A stretch of DNA of 40,370 nt from Bacteroidota bacterium (GTDB lineage: Bacteria > Bacteroidota > Bacteroidia > Chitinophagales > UBA8649), in contig PKDX01000047.1 in assembly GCA_002862745.1 (NCBI GenBank), positions 1 through 40,370 on the forward strand. Direction: 5' to 3'. Positions within the stretch are counted from its first letter, which is position 1; each line of letters starts with the position of its first letter. The notes beneath the pieces were generated by a model. The model was not told the DNA's origin. It saw only the letters and a program-made list of their open reading frames with translations, and made no database searches. Below are positions 26,778 to 35,557 of the stretch, one piece after another. Both the position numbers and the translations under genes were made by a program.

Positions 26778-26785
26778 CAAAGGTA
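26778..26785 (-). promoter_or_regulatory. rlmD: -7 element TACCTTTG upstream of rlmD
   Basis: Exact TAnnTTTG on the minus strand, 15 bases before the rlmD ATG at 26762. It decides between two possible starts, since the upstream GTG would place the promoter inside the coding region. No clear -33 partner is seen. Confidence 0.55.
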
Positions 26786-26810
26786 ATCGGTTAAGCAACA
26801 CGGAGTTTAC

Positions 26811-26818
26811 TACATTTA
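26811..26818 (+). promoter_or_regulatory. -7-like octamer TACATTTA upstream of the PPIase operon
   Basis: TACATTTA differs from TAnnTTTG only at the last base and lies 17 bases before the ATG at 26836, in the divergent gap with rlmD. The -33 element is not recognisable. Confidence 0.35.
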
Positions 26819-26835
26819 TGGCATAAGAAAAATCT

Positions 26836-28740
26836 ATGCGTTATATATTCTTATTATGCTTTGCCATGGCCCATGGATTGTTGGCTCAGTGTCCTGATAT
26901 TGCAACTCTTATTGAAATAGGAGAGGAGCGCGTATCTCAAGAGGATTTTGTCCGGCTATATACCAAGAACAATATCGATGGAAGCGCTGACTTCTCCGAG
27001 GAATCCCTGAACGAATACCTTGAGCTCTACATCAACTACAGGCTTAAAGTTCAGGAAGCTTATGCCTTGGAAATGGATACTATCAGCCGCATTCTTAGGG
27101 AGTTTAATGGTTATCGCTTGCAGTTGGCAGAAAGCTATCTCACCGAAGAGCGCATAACGGATCGTTTGGTTGAGGAGGCCTTTGAACGCATGCCCGTGCA
27201 ACGCGATATAGAACATGTGTTGATTCCTTGGGACCGCGAAGTAGATGGTCGTATTGACTCCGCAAAAGCCTTTAATGCATTAAGTAAGGTGCAACGTCAA
27301 TTATCGCGTGGTTACAATCTTCAACGTGCGGCTGCTCGTTCAGGATCAGATTTAACCTATCGCTCCTTAGGTTATCTCGGATTGTTTCAAACGGTATATG
27401 CATTTGAAAATGTCATGTATGAGACACCGATTGGTGAGATTAGCGAACCGGTATATACCCGATTTGGAATTCATTTGGTCAAAGTGAATGGGGAACGCAC
27501 CTTTGACGGTACTTCTTCGTATTTACAAATTGCCTTACCTGAATCTGCTGAAAATCGACAGCTTTTAGAACAAGTGATTCGAGATGTCACGAGTAATTCA
27601 AGCCTCTTTTCAAGTTATGCAGCTCAGTATTCCACTTCACGGAATGGAAAAAGCTCGCGTAATCCAATTAAAATCGGTGCGCAGGCAAATTCTGCATGGC
27701 AAAATGAATATGTGGAGAAGGCGTTGTCAATAGACACGATTGGTGATGTTTCTGAGATCCTTTCCTTAGGCGATACGCTCTACCTCATCCAATGGATTGG
27801 TCTTGATTCTTTTCCTGAATTAGATCAGGTTCGCAATGGACTGGTTCGAAAAATACAACAGGGGCAGCGCTCAAGAATTCAAAGGGACTCTCTTTTGCAT
27901 GAAGCTAGAGGACTCTTTGGCTACAGTCAGCATGCAACGATTGAGGCAATGCTGCAATACTTTACTAAGGATGTGCTCAGTGGAAATGCTGATTTGTCTG
28001 AAGAAAGAGCCGCTATGACTCTGTTCGTTATTGGTAATGATACGCTGACCTATGGTGATTTTGAAGATTATATGGGGCATAATTATGGGGGATCGGAAGA
28101 TGCCTACCGTGTCTATTATCTCGAAGAGAAGTTTAAGGCCTATGAGCAGAAAACGATCTATGAATACTATCGAGATCATCTTCATGAGGTTAATGCAGAG
28201 TTCGCTGCTCAAATGCAGGAGTACCGGGATGGTATGCTTCTTTTTGAGCTTATGAATGAGCGAGTATGGCGTGAAGCGGTAAGGGATACCTCAGGGTTAA
28301 ATGCCTTTTTTGAAGAAAACCGTGCATCCTACGTCTGGCCTGAGCTCATTACAGCCTCACACTTTATTGTTGAGGATTCTACCTTCTTGCGTAAGTTGTC
28401 CAAAGCTTCCAATAATTCGAATAAACTATACAAGTTGTTTGCTAAAGGGTTAAAGCGAGGTATATTGTCGTCTAAGTCTTGGCGTATTTGGCCTGGCGAT
28501 AAGAGGTTAATGGACTTTGAAGAACTCAATGAGCTCAGAATTGGACCTCATGCCCTTGATAATGGAATGTTTCTCCAAATAGAAGAAAAGGAAGAAGATG
28601 CTTGGAAAAGCTTCGATGAAACTCGAGGGTTTGTTATATCAGATTATCAAGATTACCTCGAAAAAGATTGGATTTATTCACTTCGTGAAGCAACATCTAT
28701 TCGCGTAACGAGTTGTTTTATTAATCTTGTAAAGCCTTAA
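26836..28740 (+). CDS. Periplasmic peptidyl-prolyl isomerase, parvulin (PpiC/PpiD-like)
   Basis: 634 residues with a signal peptide ending near LLAQ (residue 18). A SurA/PpiD-like N-terminal helical region (about 20-115, with YLELYINYRLKVQEAYALEM) precedes one recognisable parvulin domain (about 118-220), seen in RDIEHVLIPW, GYLGLFQTVYAFENVMYETPI and SEPVYTRFGIHLVKV. The remaining 400 residues have no clear motif and probably form degenerate parvulin and helical chaperone parts. The likely role is folding of outer-membrane and secreted proteins in the periplasm. It is first in an operon: the SurA-like gene follows after 8 bases. Confidence 0.85.
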   Translation: MRYIFLLCFAMAHGLLAQCPDIATLIEIGEERVSQEDFVRLYTKNNIDGSADFSEESLNEYLELYINYRLKVQEAYALEMDTISRILREFNGYRLQLAESYLTEERITDRLVEEAFERMPVQRDIEHVLIPWDREVDGRIDSAKAFNALSKVQRQLSRGYNLQRAAARSGSDLTYRSLGYLGLFQTVYAFENVMYETPIGEISEPVYTRFGIHLVKVNGERTFDGTSSYLQIALPESAENRQLLEQVIRDVTSNSSLFSSYAAQYSTSRNGKSSRNPIKIGAQANSAWQNEYVEKALSIDTIGDVSEILSLGDTLYLIQWIGLDSFPELDQVRNGLVRKIQQGQRSRIQRDSLLHEARGLFGYSQHATIEAMLQYFTKDVLSGNADLSEERAAMTLFVIGNDTLTYGDFEDYMGHNYGGSEDAYRVYYLEEKFKAYEQKTIYEYYRDHLHEVNAEFAAQMQEYRDGMLLFELMNERVWREAVRDTSGLNAFFEENRASYVWPELITASHFIVEDSTFLRKLSKASNNSNKLYKLFAKGLKRGILSSKSWRIWPGDKRLMDFEELNELRIGPHALDNGMFLQIEEKEEDAWKSFDETRGFVISDYQDYLEKDWIYSLREATSIRVTSCFINLVKP

Positions 28741-28748
28741 GCATTTGT

Positions 28749-30104
28749 ATGAATTCTAGTCGTCTTTTCCTCGCGGTTTTAACCATTTTGCTTGGCCATG
28801 TATCTGTTGTGCGCAGTCAAGTCCTTGGCGATGGTATAGTAGGGCATGTCGAAGGAGAAATTGTTTTGATGAGTGATGTTCAGATTGCATCCTTCCAGCT
28901 GCAAGAGGCCTATCCTGATCAGTCTAAGGCTGATCTTGAGTGTATGGCGCTGGATAACCTCCTGATGCAAAAGATTTTTGTGATTCAGGCAGAGCGCGAT
29001 AGTATCTACGTGTCGGATGAAGAAGTTGACCAAGAACTCGATGGTCGAATTGCGTATTTCGAAGAAATGTTTGGCGGACTGGAAAATCTTGAGTCCTACT
29101 ACGGAAAAACAATCACAGAGCTAAAAGCTGATTTTCGGGAAGATATCTTCGATCAATTGCTCTCTTCGCGCATGGAGGGTAATATCACGGCGGGCATCTC
29201 TGTATCTCCTTCTGAAGTGCGCTCTTTCTATCAAGCAATACCTCAGGATAGTATTCCTTTCTTTAATGCTGAAGTCGAGTTGGCTGAGGTTGTACTGTAT
29301 GAAAAGCCCACCGATGATCAAAATCAAGTGGCGCGCTCAACCGCAGAAGAACTCAGCGCACGTTTACAAGATGGAGAGGACTTTGAATTTTTAGCATTGG
29401 TCTACTCCTGTGATCCAGGGTCAAGTAAAATTGGTGGTGATCTTGGATTTATTCGTCGTGGTCAAATGGTGAGTGCTTTTGAGTCTGCGGCCTTTCGGTT
29501 AAAAAACCCTATGGAAATAAGCCCTGTGGTGGAAACGGAATTTGGCTTTCATATCATTCAACTCTTAGAGCGCCAAGGTGAGCGAATCCACGTCCGCCAT
29601 ATTCTGATTTGCCCTGAAATGACAGATGAGAACCTCAATACAGCTCGAAGAGAAGCGGAACGTATCCGGGATAAAGTTCTTGATGGGGCCATTACGTTTG
29701 AAGAGGCTGTAGAGGAGTACAGCATGGATATGTCCTCAAAAAACCAAGGTGGACTTTTGCAAAATCAAAAAACTGGGAATTCATTCTTTGAAATGGATGA
29801 AGTAGAAGGGGTGATAGCAGTAAGGCTTGATGATGTTGAGGTTGGAGGATACAGCCAAGTCATTCCTACCCAAGGCTATCGAGGGGAACGCGGATATCGA
29901 TTCATACGACTTGTATCGGAAACAGAAGCCCATCAAGCGAATATTGAACAGGACTATTCCAAGTTCAAAGCCGTTTGCCTTGAACAGAAAAAACAAAAAG
30001 CACTCTACGATTGGATGAATACAGTAATTCCATCAATTTACATTGATGTAGTATCCGATTACCAGACGTGTCCTCAAATGAAAAATTGGAAGGTTTATGA
30101 GTAA
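28749..30104 (+). CDS. surA: SurA-like periplasmic chaperone/peptidyl-prolyl isomerase
   Basis: 451 residues, the size and architecture of SurA: signal peptide ending near VRSQ, N-terminal domain (VGHVEGEIVLMSDVQIASFQ, a typical SurA start), two parvulin domains (about 175-280 with FEFLALVYSCDPGSSKIGGD, GFIRRGQMV, ETEFGFHIIQL; and about 283-395 with IHVRHILICPE, TFEEAVEEYSMD, SKNQGGLL) and a C-terminal helix returning to the core. It delivers unfolded barrel proteins to the BAM complex. It lies 8 bases after the preceding PPIase, and its last 8 bases overlap the MoxR gene. The symbol is given by family and architecture. Confidence 0.9.
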   Translation: MNSSRLFLAVLTILLGHVSVVRSQVLGDGIVGHVEGEIVLMSDVQIASFQLQEAYPDQSKADLECMALDNLLMQKIFVIQAERDSIYVSDEEVDQELDGRIAYFEEMFGGLENLESYYGKTITELKADFREDIFDQLLSSRMEGNITAGISVSPSEVRSFYQAIPQDSIPFFNAEVELAEVVLYEKPTDDQNQVARSTAEELSARLQDGEDFEFLALVYSCDPGSSKIGGDLGFIRRGQMVSAFESAAFRLKNPMEISPVVETEFGFHIIQLLERQGERIHVRHILICPEMTDENLNTARREAERIRDKVLDGAITFEEAVEEYSMDMSSKNQGGLLQNQKTGNSFFEMDEVEGVIAVRLDDVEVGGYSQVIPTQGYRGERGYRFIRLVSETEAHQANIEQDYSKFKAVCLEQKKQKALYDWMNTVIPSIYIDVVSDYQTCPQMKNWKVYE

Positions 30105-31077
30105 TGCCAACAACGATATGCAAACTATGGAAGCACGTGCACAGGAGTTTGCACAGAAGGTTGAAACCCTGCGTCAAGAAATCAGCAAGTCTGTAGTTGG
30201 TCAGCAGGAGGCAGTGGATGGTCTATTAATGTCTATTTTCTGTGATAGTCACAGTTTATTAGTTGGTGTTCCCGGCTTGGCAAAGACCTTATTGGTTCAA
30301 ACGCTTTCAAGCGTTCTTGAATTGGACTTCCAGCGCATTCAATTTACTCCTGACTTAATGCCTTCGGATATCACAGGTGCAGAAATCTTAGATGAGTCAA
30401 AATCCTTTCGATTTAACAAGGGTCCAATATTTTCCAATATAGTATTAGCTGACGAGATTAACCGAACGCCCCCGAAAACACAGGCGGCTTTACTTGAGGC
30501 CATGCAGGAACGTTCGGTTACAATAGCTGGAGAGCAACATTTGTTGCCTAAACCTTTCTTTGTTTTAGCTACTCAAAACCCTATTGAGCAAGAGGGTACT
30601 TATCCTTTGCCAGAAGCTCAGTTGGACCGGTTTATGACGCAAATTGAAATGACCTATCCTTCGTTTGAGGAAGAAAAAGAGGTTATCAGGCGAACAACAG
30701 GTCTTTCAAAACCTTCTTTAAATGTGGTTCTAAGGCAGCAGGAGCTTATTGATTACCAGCAATTTATTCGTTCTATGCCAATTACGGATGCAGCGCTGGA
30801 ATATGCGGTGCGTGTGGTTACCTTAAGTCGACCTGATTTGCCTGATAGTATGGACTTTGTCAATCAATATGTGTCATGGGGTGCAGGTCCTCGGGCAGCT
30901 CAATTTATCGTTTTAGCGGCGAAATGCAAGGCAGCGATGCGTGGTGCGTTTACTCCGAATATTGACGATGTTTCAGAGGTCATTCCTAATGTACTTCGTC
31001 ATCGTGTTTTTCTCAATTACAAGGCAGAAGCTGAAGGCATAACTCTAGCGGATGTATTTGATACAATTCGAGGCTAG
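30097..31077 (+). CDS. MoxR-family AAA+ ATPase
   Basis: 326 residues, complete. N-terminal lead helix (QKVETLRQEISKSVVGQQEAVD), Walker A GVPGLAKT, Walker B with VLADEINRTPPKTQAALLEA, sensor region FVLATQNPIEQEGTYPLPEAQLDRF and the C-terminal lid domain. MoxR proteins act as chaperone-like ATPases, often with von Willebrand factor A proteins; none follows here, since the next gene is on the opposite strand only 6 bases away. The ATG overlaps the end of the SurA gene by 8 bases, so the three genes 26836-31077 form one operon and translation is coupled. The link to envelope chaperones suggests a role in protein assembly, which is inference. Confidence 0.94.
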   Translation: MSNANNDMQTMEARAQEFAQKVETLRQEISKSVVGQQEAVDGLLMSIFCDSHSLLVGVPGLAKTLLVQTLSSVLELDFQRIQFTPDLMPSDITGAEILDESKSFRFNKGPIFSNIVLADEINRTPPKTQAALLEAMQERSVTIAGEQHLLPKPFFVLATQNPIEQEGTYPLPEAQLDRFMTQIEMTYPSFEEEKEVIRRTTGLSKPSLNVVLRQQELIDYQQFIRSMPITDAALEYAVRVVTLSRPDLPDSMDFVNQYVSWGAGPRAAQFIVLAAKCKAAMRGAFTPNIDDVSEVIPNVLRHRVFLNYKAEAEGITLADVFDTIRG

Positions 31078-31083
31078 CATTTA

Positions 31084-33306
31084 CTATTTATCTTCAAGAA
31101 GGTCAACAAGTCGTTGAAAGCCCTTTTCATTCTCTTCCCATGTTAGGGCATTCAAAACACGTTTTTTCTCGATTTGGCTTAACCGAAGACTTAGGGGAAC
31201 ATCATATTCGCTGTATTCAGAGCCGTTAGGTAGAACAAACTGAACCCAATCTAGCTTATTCCCAAAGGCCTCTTGAAGCCCTGCAATCATATAGTCTTGC
31301 TTGTAATCCTGTTGTTGTGTGAGGTTACTTACGATGTTTCCAAAGGGTTGTATAATCTGTGTTAAATAACTCGGTAGGAAGGTATCATCAATGGTGTTGT
31401 GCTTTAACGTAGTACGGAATTGGACAAGTACAACTCCCGAAGTGTTTTGATGAATCCATTCCTTATGGGCATAAAGGAAACGCACGATGGGTTCTATTCC
31501 ATGGTTGTCTCGGACACCAGCATCCATTACAAGGGTTTCTGGTTTACTAGGTAAAGCCACTGCGGGAAACAGATTAGGGAAACTTGCATTCATTCGAATG
31601 GCTGAAATAAATCGAATGTTTCGGCCACCCTGATCGGCAAAGAATGATCCAAAATCAATGGCATCCGTTTCGTAATCCAAGGTAGAATCACTTGGTGATC
31701 CACTGCGCATAAGGTATCGAATGGGGTGGGGGTTTAAGTAAAATACACGGCCATCATTGATGATATGTGTGCTGAGAAACATTCTTGGAATGAGGCCTTG
31801 GTACTCAGGTTCGGCATAGTCCGAAAGTGGTTTTTCAAGATAACCTCTTGTATTTTCGTTGAAGCTTTCCTCAAAGGCAATACCTCGATCAATAGCATGC
31901 TTCTGTCCTTGGTACATTGTCGTATTCCATGGTAAAAACAAGTCATTACTTGCAATAGTAGCTGCCCATTTATTGAGCATGTCTTTGCTTAGGTCATCTA
32001 CATATTCCTTCTTTACTCGTTCCCTCGTATTGTTTAGCCGATCCCTTAATAGAAGTTCTCGCCAATAGGACAACCCATACATGCCTCCTGAAGCTCCAGA
32101 CATAAGTAAGGTGTGATCTGAAACGTTGTCATTGGATAGCGAGTCAAGAATCTGAAGTCCTCTAAACGTAAAAACTCCTGACTTAATACCTCCTCCTGCG
32201 GCTGATAGAATCACGATTTTTGGTTTTACCTCTCCATGAGATGATTGATAGGTTTCTAGCCAGTTGTTGAGCATTTCTTCACCCAAGGCAACGTCAGCAA
32301 TCCAATGTTCTTCTGAGGCCATGGAGTCCAAAGCAGAAAGGCTGTACTCGGCCTTGGGGCCATTGTAATCTAAACCTAAAGCATGTGAATTGGTATTGAT
32401 TCCTTCCGTTTTCGAAAACCAGTCAAAGAGCAGGAGTAAGATAATGACGATAGGAAGGGCCCATCGCCTAGTCCAATAGGTAAAGAAACCGATAATGGAC
32501 ACTAAAACAGAAAAGCTAAGCAAAAGGCTAGCACCTGCTGGAATGTCGTAGAAGGCTTTTTCATTAAAGGCTCCAGCAATGATTAAAAAAATAAATACGA
32601 TGAGTTGAATGAAGAATGCACTCCAGTGGTGATTTAAAAAGGTAGCGTGGATTCGTACAAAATTATAATGACTAACATCACGAGTGCGCTGCCATCGACC
32701 CCGTCTTGTGAGGTAGTACTTCACATTGGATCCAAGGCTCCGCCCTCGACGGGCTAGAAGCGAAGTAGACTCATCTAAACTATTGATTTCGAAATCTTTA
32801 TGAAGGTCTCGGTTGGATAGTGTAAAGTAAACAACACTAAGAATAAGTACGGCAAAAATCCCTGTGAGATAGGTGAATACAAGCAATAGAGCAATTTGAT
32901 TTTCAATAAGCTCTGCATTGCTTTGAAAACTGTAAATACAAAGGCAATGGATCCCAATAGCAAAAAGGGGGATGATGGCATTGTTTAGGAAAAACACGGC
33001 AACTGGCCAACGTGTTGCTGCTAAAAATGGATACATATTGGAGTGCAATAGGTAACTCACCATTTGCCAAAGAACAAGAAACAACCCCATGGCAATGCCT
33101 AACATTGCGAAGCTCAAGGGAGATACTGATCCAAAGTACTCAGGACTTAAAATAATGGAGGGTAAACCAAAGTGGTTTCCAAAGTAGGACGTGCTAAGTC
33201 CAATGATTACAATCCACGGGAGGAGGAGTAAGGGGAAGTTTACTGCATGGCTTACAAATAGCTGGAGGGGGAAAACCCGAAATATGTCAAACCGATTACG
33301 CTGCAT
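31084..33306 (-). CDS. Membrane protein with cytosolic or periplasmic patatin-like domain
   Basis: 740 residues from the ATG at 33306 (a TTG further up overlaps the preceding gene). The N-terminal half has about seven hydrophobic segments (for example LLLPWIVIIGLSTSYF, FAMLGIAMGLFLVLWQ, AFFIQLIVFIFLIIAGAF, WALPIVIILLLLFDWF). The C-terminal half (about 350-735) resembles patatin-like lipid acyl hydrolases: glycine-rich oxyanion loop SAAGGGIKSG, nucleophile elbow GASGG with Ser406, and the dyad Asp595 in DAGVRDNHG. These residues are intact, so hydrolysis of lipid esters is plausible; the substrate is unknown. The gene follows the beta-helix lipoprotein by only 5 bases and is probably co-transcribed with it. 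Membrane topology and the side on which the catalytic domain lies are not determined. Confidence 0.8.
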   Translation of the reverse strand: MQRNRFDIFRVFPLQLFVSHAVNFPLLLLPWIVIIGLSTSYFGNHFGLPSIILSPEYFGSVSPLSFAMLGIAMGLFLVLWQMVSYLLHSNMYPFLAATRWPVAVFFLNNAIIPLFAIGIHCLCIYSFQSNAELIENQIALLLVFTYLTGIFAVLILSVVYFTLSNRDLHKDFEINSLDESTSLLARRGRSLGSNVKYYLTRRGRWQRTRDVSHYNFVRIHATFLNHHWSAFFIQLIVFIFLIIAGAFNEKAFYDIPAGASLLLSFSVLVSIIGFFTYWTRRWALPIVIILLLLFDWFSKTEGINTNSHALGLDYNGPKAEYSLSALDSMASEEHWIADVALGEEMLNNWLETYQSSHGEVKPKIVILSAAGGGIKSGVFTFRGLQILDSLSNDNVSDHTLLMSGASGGMYGLSYWRELLLRDRLNNTRERVKKEYVDDLSKDMLNKWAATIASNDLFLPWNTTMYQGQKHAIDRGIAFEESFNENTRGYLEKPLSDYAEPEYQGLIPRMFLSTHIINDGRVFYLNPHPIRYLMRSGSPSDSTLDYETDAIDFGSFFADQGGRNIRFISAIRMNASFPNLFPAVALPSKPETLVMDAGVRDNHGIEPIVRFLYAHKEWIHQNTSGVVLVQFRTTLKHNTIDDTFLPSYLTQIIQPFGNIVSNLTQQQDYKQDYMIAGLQEAFGNKLDWVQFVLPNGSEYSEYDVPLSLRLSQIEKKRVLNALTWEENEKGFQRLVDLLEDK

Positions 33307-33311
33307 GATTC

Positions 33312-34748
33312 CTATTGATATTCCCAACAACCTATATCAGGCATGCCATCCCTGGCTTGGTTCCCTCGGTCTACTAATACACCAAGGCTCATGCCGGCGT
33401 CACGCGCAATGGACGTTTCCGTGAGCTTGAAATTTCTCAACCCTGGGTCAACAAATCCAGGAATTTCATTGAAGATGCATTGGCTAGCGATCGACACATT
33501 AACCAAATTTTGACTTCGTATTAGGCAATGATTTAACTGGATTGTTGAAGAGTCTTCTGCAATAATCTCGACTTCGTCTGGCAAACTGCCATTAATGATG
33601 CAATTGGTAAACTGTACATTTTCTATCCCAGATGGGTGAATGGCTCCCGTACCTTGATTGGAGGCTCGATTGCTAATTCCCAAAAGCGGGGCATCTCGAC
33701 TGCTTCCTGATATACCGCTATTGTACATCGTGCAATGGGAGAACGTATAGTCTCCACCTATGGCAAGACTTACAAGCTGTGCACCTGCACTAAAAAAATC
33801 GCAATTCACCGCATTGATAGTGGAGTTCAGCGCTAATAGAGCGCTTACTTGAGCATTTTTTATGGTTACTCGATCAAGGTCGATGGATGGTCGACCGGCA
33901 TCATCGACAAAGCCTGAGAAGTCATTGGCAAGCGCAAATCTCCCCATAACACCATAGGTTGATTCATTGATTACAGTATGTCCTATATCTGCTGTAGATC
34001 CTCCAAACAAGACGATTCCAAACCATTGCCCAGGTAAGTCGTCGAGTGGGAAGGTAGGCGGGTTTTCAATTCGATTGGATTGTATAATTACAGAATCTTG
34101 ACTTGAGGCATCTCCAATACTGAGGTTTCCATCAACGAATATTCCAGCTCCATTTTGAACATAAATCTCACTACCAGGGGGAATGGTTAACGAAGAGAAG
34201 GAGTCAATCCCAAGTCCTGGGAAGCTATCGTTTCGCAAAATTACGTGGGGCTTGTCGGAAGCCCATGTAATGGTCTGATTTTGGAGTACTTCGCCATAGT
34301 GAAAATAGGCGTCTTGCCCCCAAGCTTGAAGCGTAGCGGATCGGATGGTAGTCCCAATTCGACAATCAATTTGGTCGTAAATAACCAGCGGGTTTGACGT
34401 GTTGTTCGGGTCTACCGTTACTTCTGCAAAAATGTAAATAGAATCTTTTGATGGAATCAAAACATTGCTTGCCTGATTGCCTGGAATACCGTCAATATTT
34501 AATCGAAAAACCCCATTTGCCTGATCGACTAAGCGAATCTCGTCAAGCACCATATCGCGACTCGTTGGGTTATAGATTGTTATCCAACGGGTAACGGATC
34601 CTATGGTGGTAAACACCGTATCAAAGGTGAGTGTATCTGCGCTAAACTGAAGGGCTTGGACATCACTCTCTAATACGCTATCATCGGGTTTGCAGCTCCA
34701 TAACAAACCGAGGGCAAGCAGTAATGTCAACAATAGATAGCTTCTCAT
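33312..34748 (-). CDS. Lipoprotein with right-handed beta-helix (choice-of-anchor-Q-like) repeats
   Basis: 478 residues starting with a lipoprotein signal, lipobox LLWSC (Cys19). Residues about 35-150 look like an Ig-like/abnormal spindle-type sandwich (LTFDTVFTTIGSVTRWITIYN). The rest has the repeating short strands and hydrophobic ladder of a parallel beta-helix (LIVxNGAGIFVDGNLSI-like, HTVINESTYGVMGRF, VTIKNAQVSALLALNSTI, VQFTNCIINGSL). The end, GMPDIGCWEYQ, is the usual end of choice-of-anchor-Q proteins in Bacteroidota. Function unknown; beta-helix proteins often bind or cut polysaccharide, but no catalytic residues are evident. Co-directional with and 5 bases before the patatin-like gene. 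Confidence 0.82.
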   Translation of the reverse strand: MRSYLLLTLLLALGLLWSCKPDDSVLESDVQALQFSADTLTFDTVFTTIGSVTRWITIYNPTSRDMVLDEIRLVDQANGVFRLNIDGIPGNQASNVLIPSKDSIYIFAEVTVDPNNTSNPLVIYDQIDCRIGTTIRSATLQAWGQDAYFHYGEVLQNQTITWASDKPHVILRNDSFPGLGIDSFSSLTIPPGSEIYVQNGAGIFVDGNLSIGDASSQDSVIIQSNRIENPPTFPLDDLPGQWFGIVLFGGSTADIGHTVINESTYGVMGRFALANDFSGFVDDAGRPSIDLDRVTIKNAQVSALLALNSTINAVNCDFFSAGAQLVSLAIGGDYTFSHCTMYNSGISGSSRDAPLLGISNRASNQGTGAIHPSGIENVQFTNCIINGSLPDEVEIIAEDSSTIQLNHCLIRSQNLVNVSIASQCIFNEIPGFVDPGLRNFKLTETSIARDAGMSLGVLVDRGNQARDGMPDIGCWEYQ

Positions 34749-34805
34749 TTTTTTGCATCAATCAACCCATAAAGTACGAATCTTTTTAAAGGAAATTGTG
34801 GTAAT

Positions 34806-35501
34806 CTAGGCGGCAAAGGCAAGGGCGGTAGCATATATATCCTTGGAAAAAACGCTACGCAGTGCTTCGGCGCAATGTACTATGGTTGATGTTGAGGTTA
34901 TTACATCATCAACTAGAATGATTATATCCGGTTTGCCGGGTAACGGATAAGCCTGGAAGGATCCTGTTAATCGTTGATAACGTTGGTTGAAGTCAGCACT
35001 AGTTTGACTTTTGCTGTGTTGAACTCGGCTGAGTACCGAATTGCAAACGAGTGCTCTATCGCCAAGTACCTCTTGAATGCCATAAGCAATGTGCAGTGGA
35101 GGATTGTAGCCACGTCTTCGGGCTCTTCGTTTATGCATTGGGACGGGAATGAGTAGGCATGATTTTACATCGTTGTAAACTCCAAGGTTTTGTAAGATTG
35201 TCCCAAGGTATCGTCCCCAGTACGTAGCCAAATGCTCGCCGTTGTGGTATTTTATTTTATGAATGAGATGCTGCGAAACACCATGTTGCTCAAAGTACAT
35301 TAATGCATATCCTCGACAAACTTGATTTTTGTGCTTTCCCAATCGTTGAGTGAGTTCGTGATCATATCCCTTGACTAAGGCTTGAATTCTGTTTAGGCAA
35401 TGGATGCATAGTCCTGCATCAGGTCTTGCAAGGATGACATGGCACGAAGCACAGGTGTGTGGTATAACGAGGTTAATGCTGTCCTTAATCCATTGGAACA
35501 T
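34806..35501 (-). CDS. comF: ComF-family phosphoribosyltransferase-like protein
   Basis: 231 residues. The N-terminal zinc ribbon CASCHV...CIHC is followed by a PRTase-type fold: CLLIPVPMHKRRARRRGYNPP (typical ComF block), the SKSQTSADFNQRYQRLTGSF stretch and the PRPP-loop IIILVDDVITSTSTI. ComF is needed for DNA uptake during natural transformation in several bacteria; whether this cell is competent is not known, and no other com gene is present. The start lies 56 bases after the radA stop. A -7-like octamer CAACTTTG is 4 bases upstream of the ATG. Confidence 0.93.
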   Translation of the reverse strand: MFQWIKDSINLVIPHTCASCHVILARPDAGLCIHCLNRIQALVKGYDHELTQRLGKHKNQVCRGYALMYFEQHGVSQHLIHKIKYHNGEHLATYWGRYLGTILQNLGVYNDVKSCLLIPVPMHKRRARRRGYNPPLHIAYGIQEVLGDRALVCNSVLSRVQHSKSQTSADFNQRYQRLTGSFQAYPLPGKPDIIILVDDVITSTSTIVHCAEALRSVFSKDIYATALAFAA

Positions 35502-35505
35502 AGAT

Positions 35506-35513
35506 CAAAGTTG
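35506..35513 (-). promoter_or_regulatory. comF: -7-like octamer CAACTTTG, 4 bases before comF ATG
   Basis: On the minus strand CAACTTTG (one mismatch to TAnnTTTG, at the first base) is followed by atct and the comF ATG. It would allow comF expression independent of radA. It shares the 4-base spacing seen elsewhere in the window. Confidence 0.35.
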
Positions 35514-35557
35514 ATCCATGGTTCTTTTATTATTTGATTGGATTATCAATAAACAAG

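Noticed and set aside
30097-33306. MoxR ATPase next to a patatin-like protein as a possible new defence system (compare CapV effectors in CBASS).
   Set aside because: The two genes are convergent, not in one operon. There is no nucleotide cyclase or sensor, the MoxR gene is coupled to SurA, and the patatin domain is on a polytopic membrane protein.
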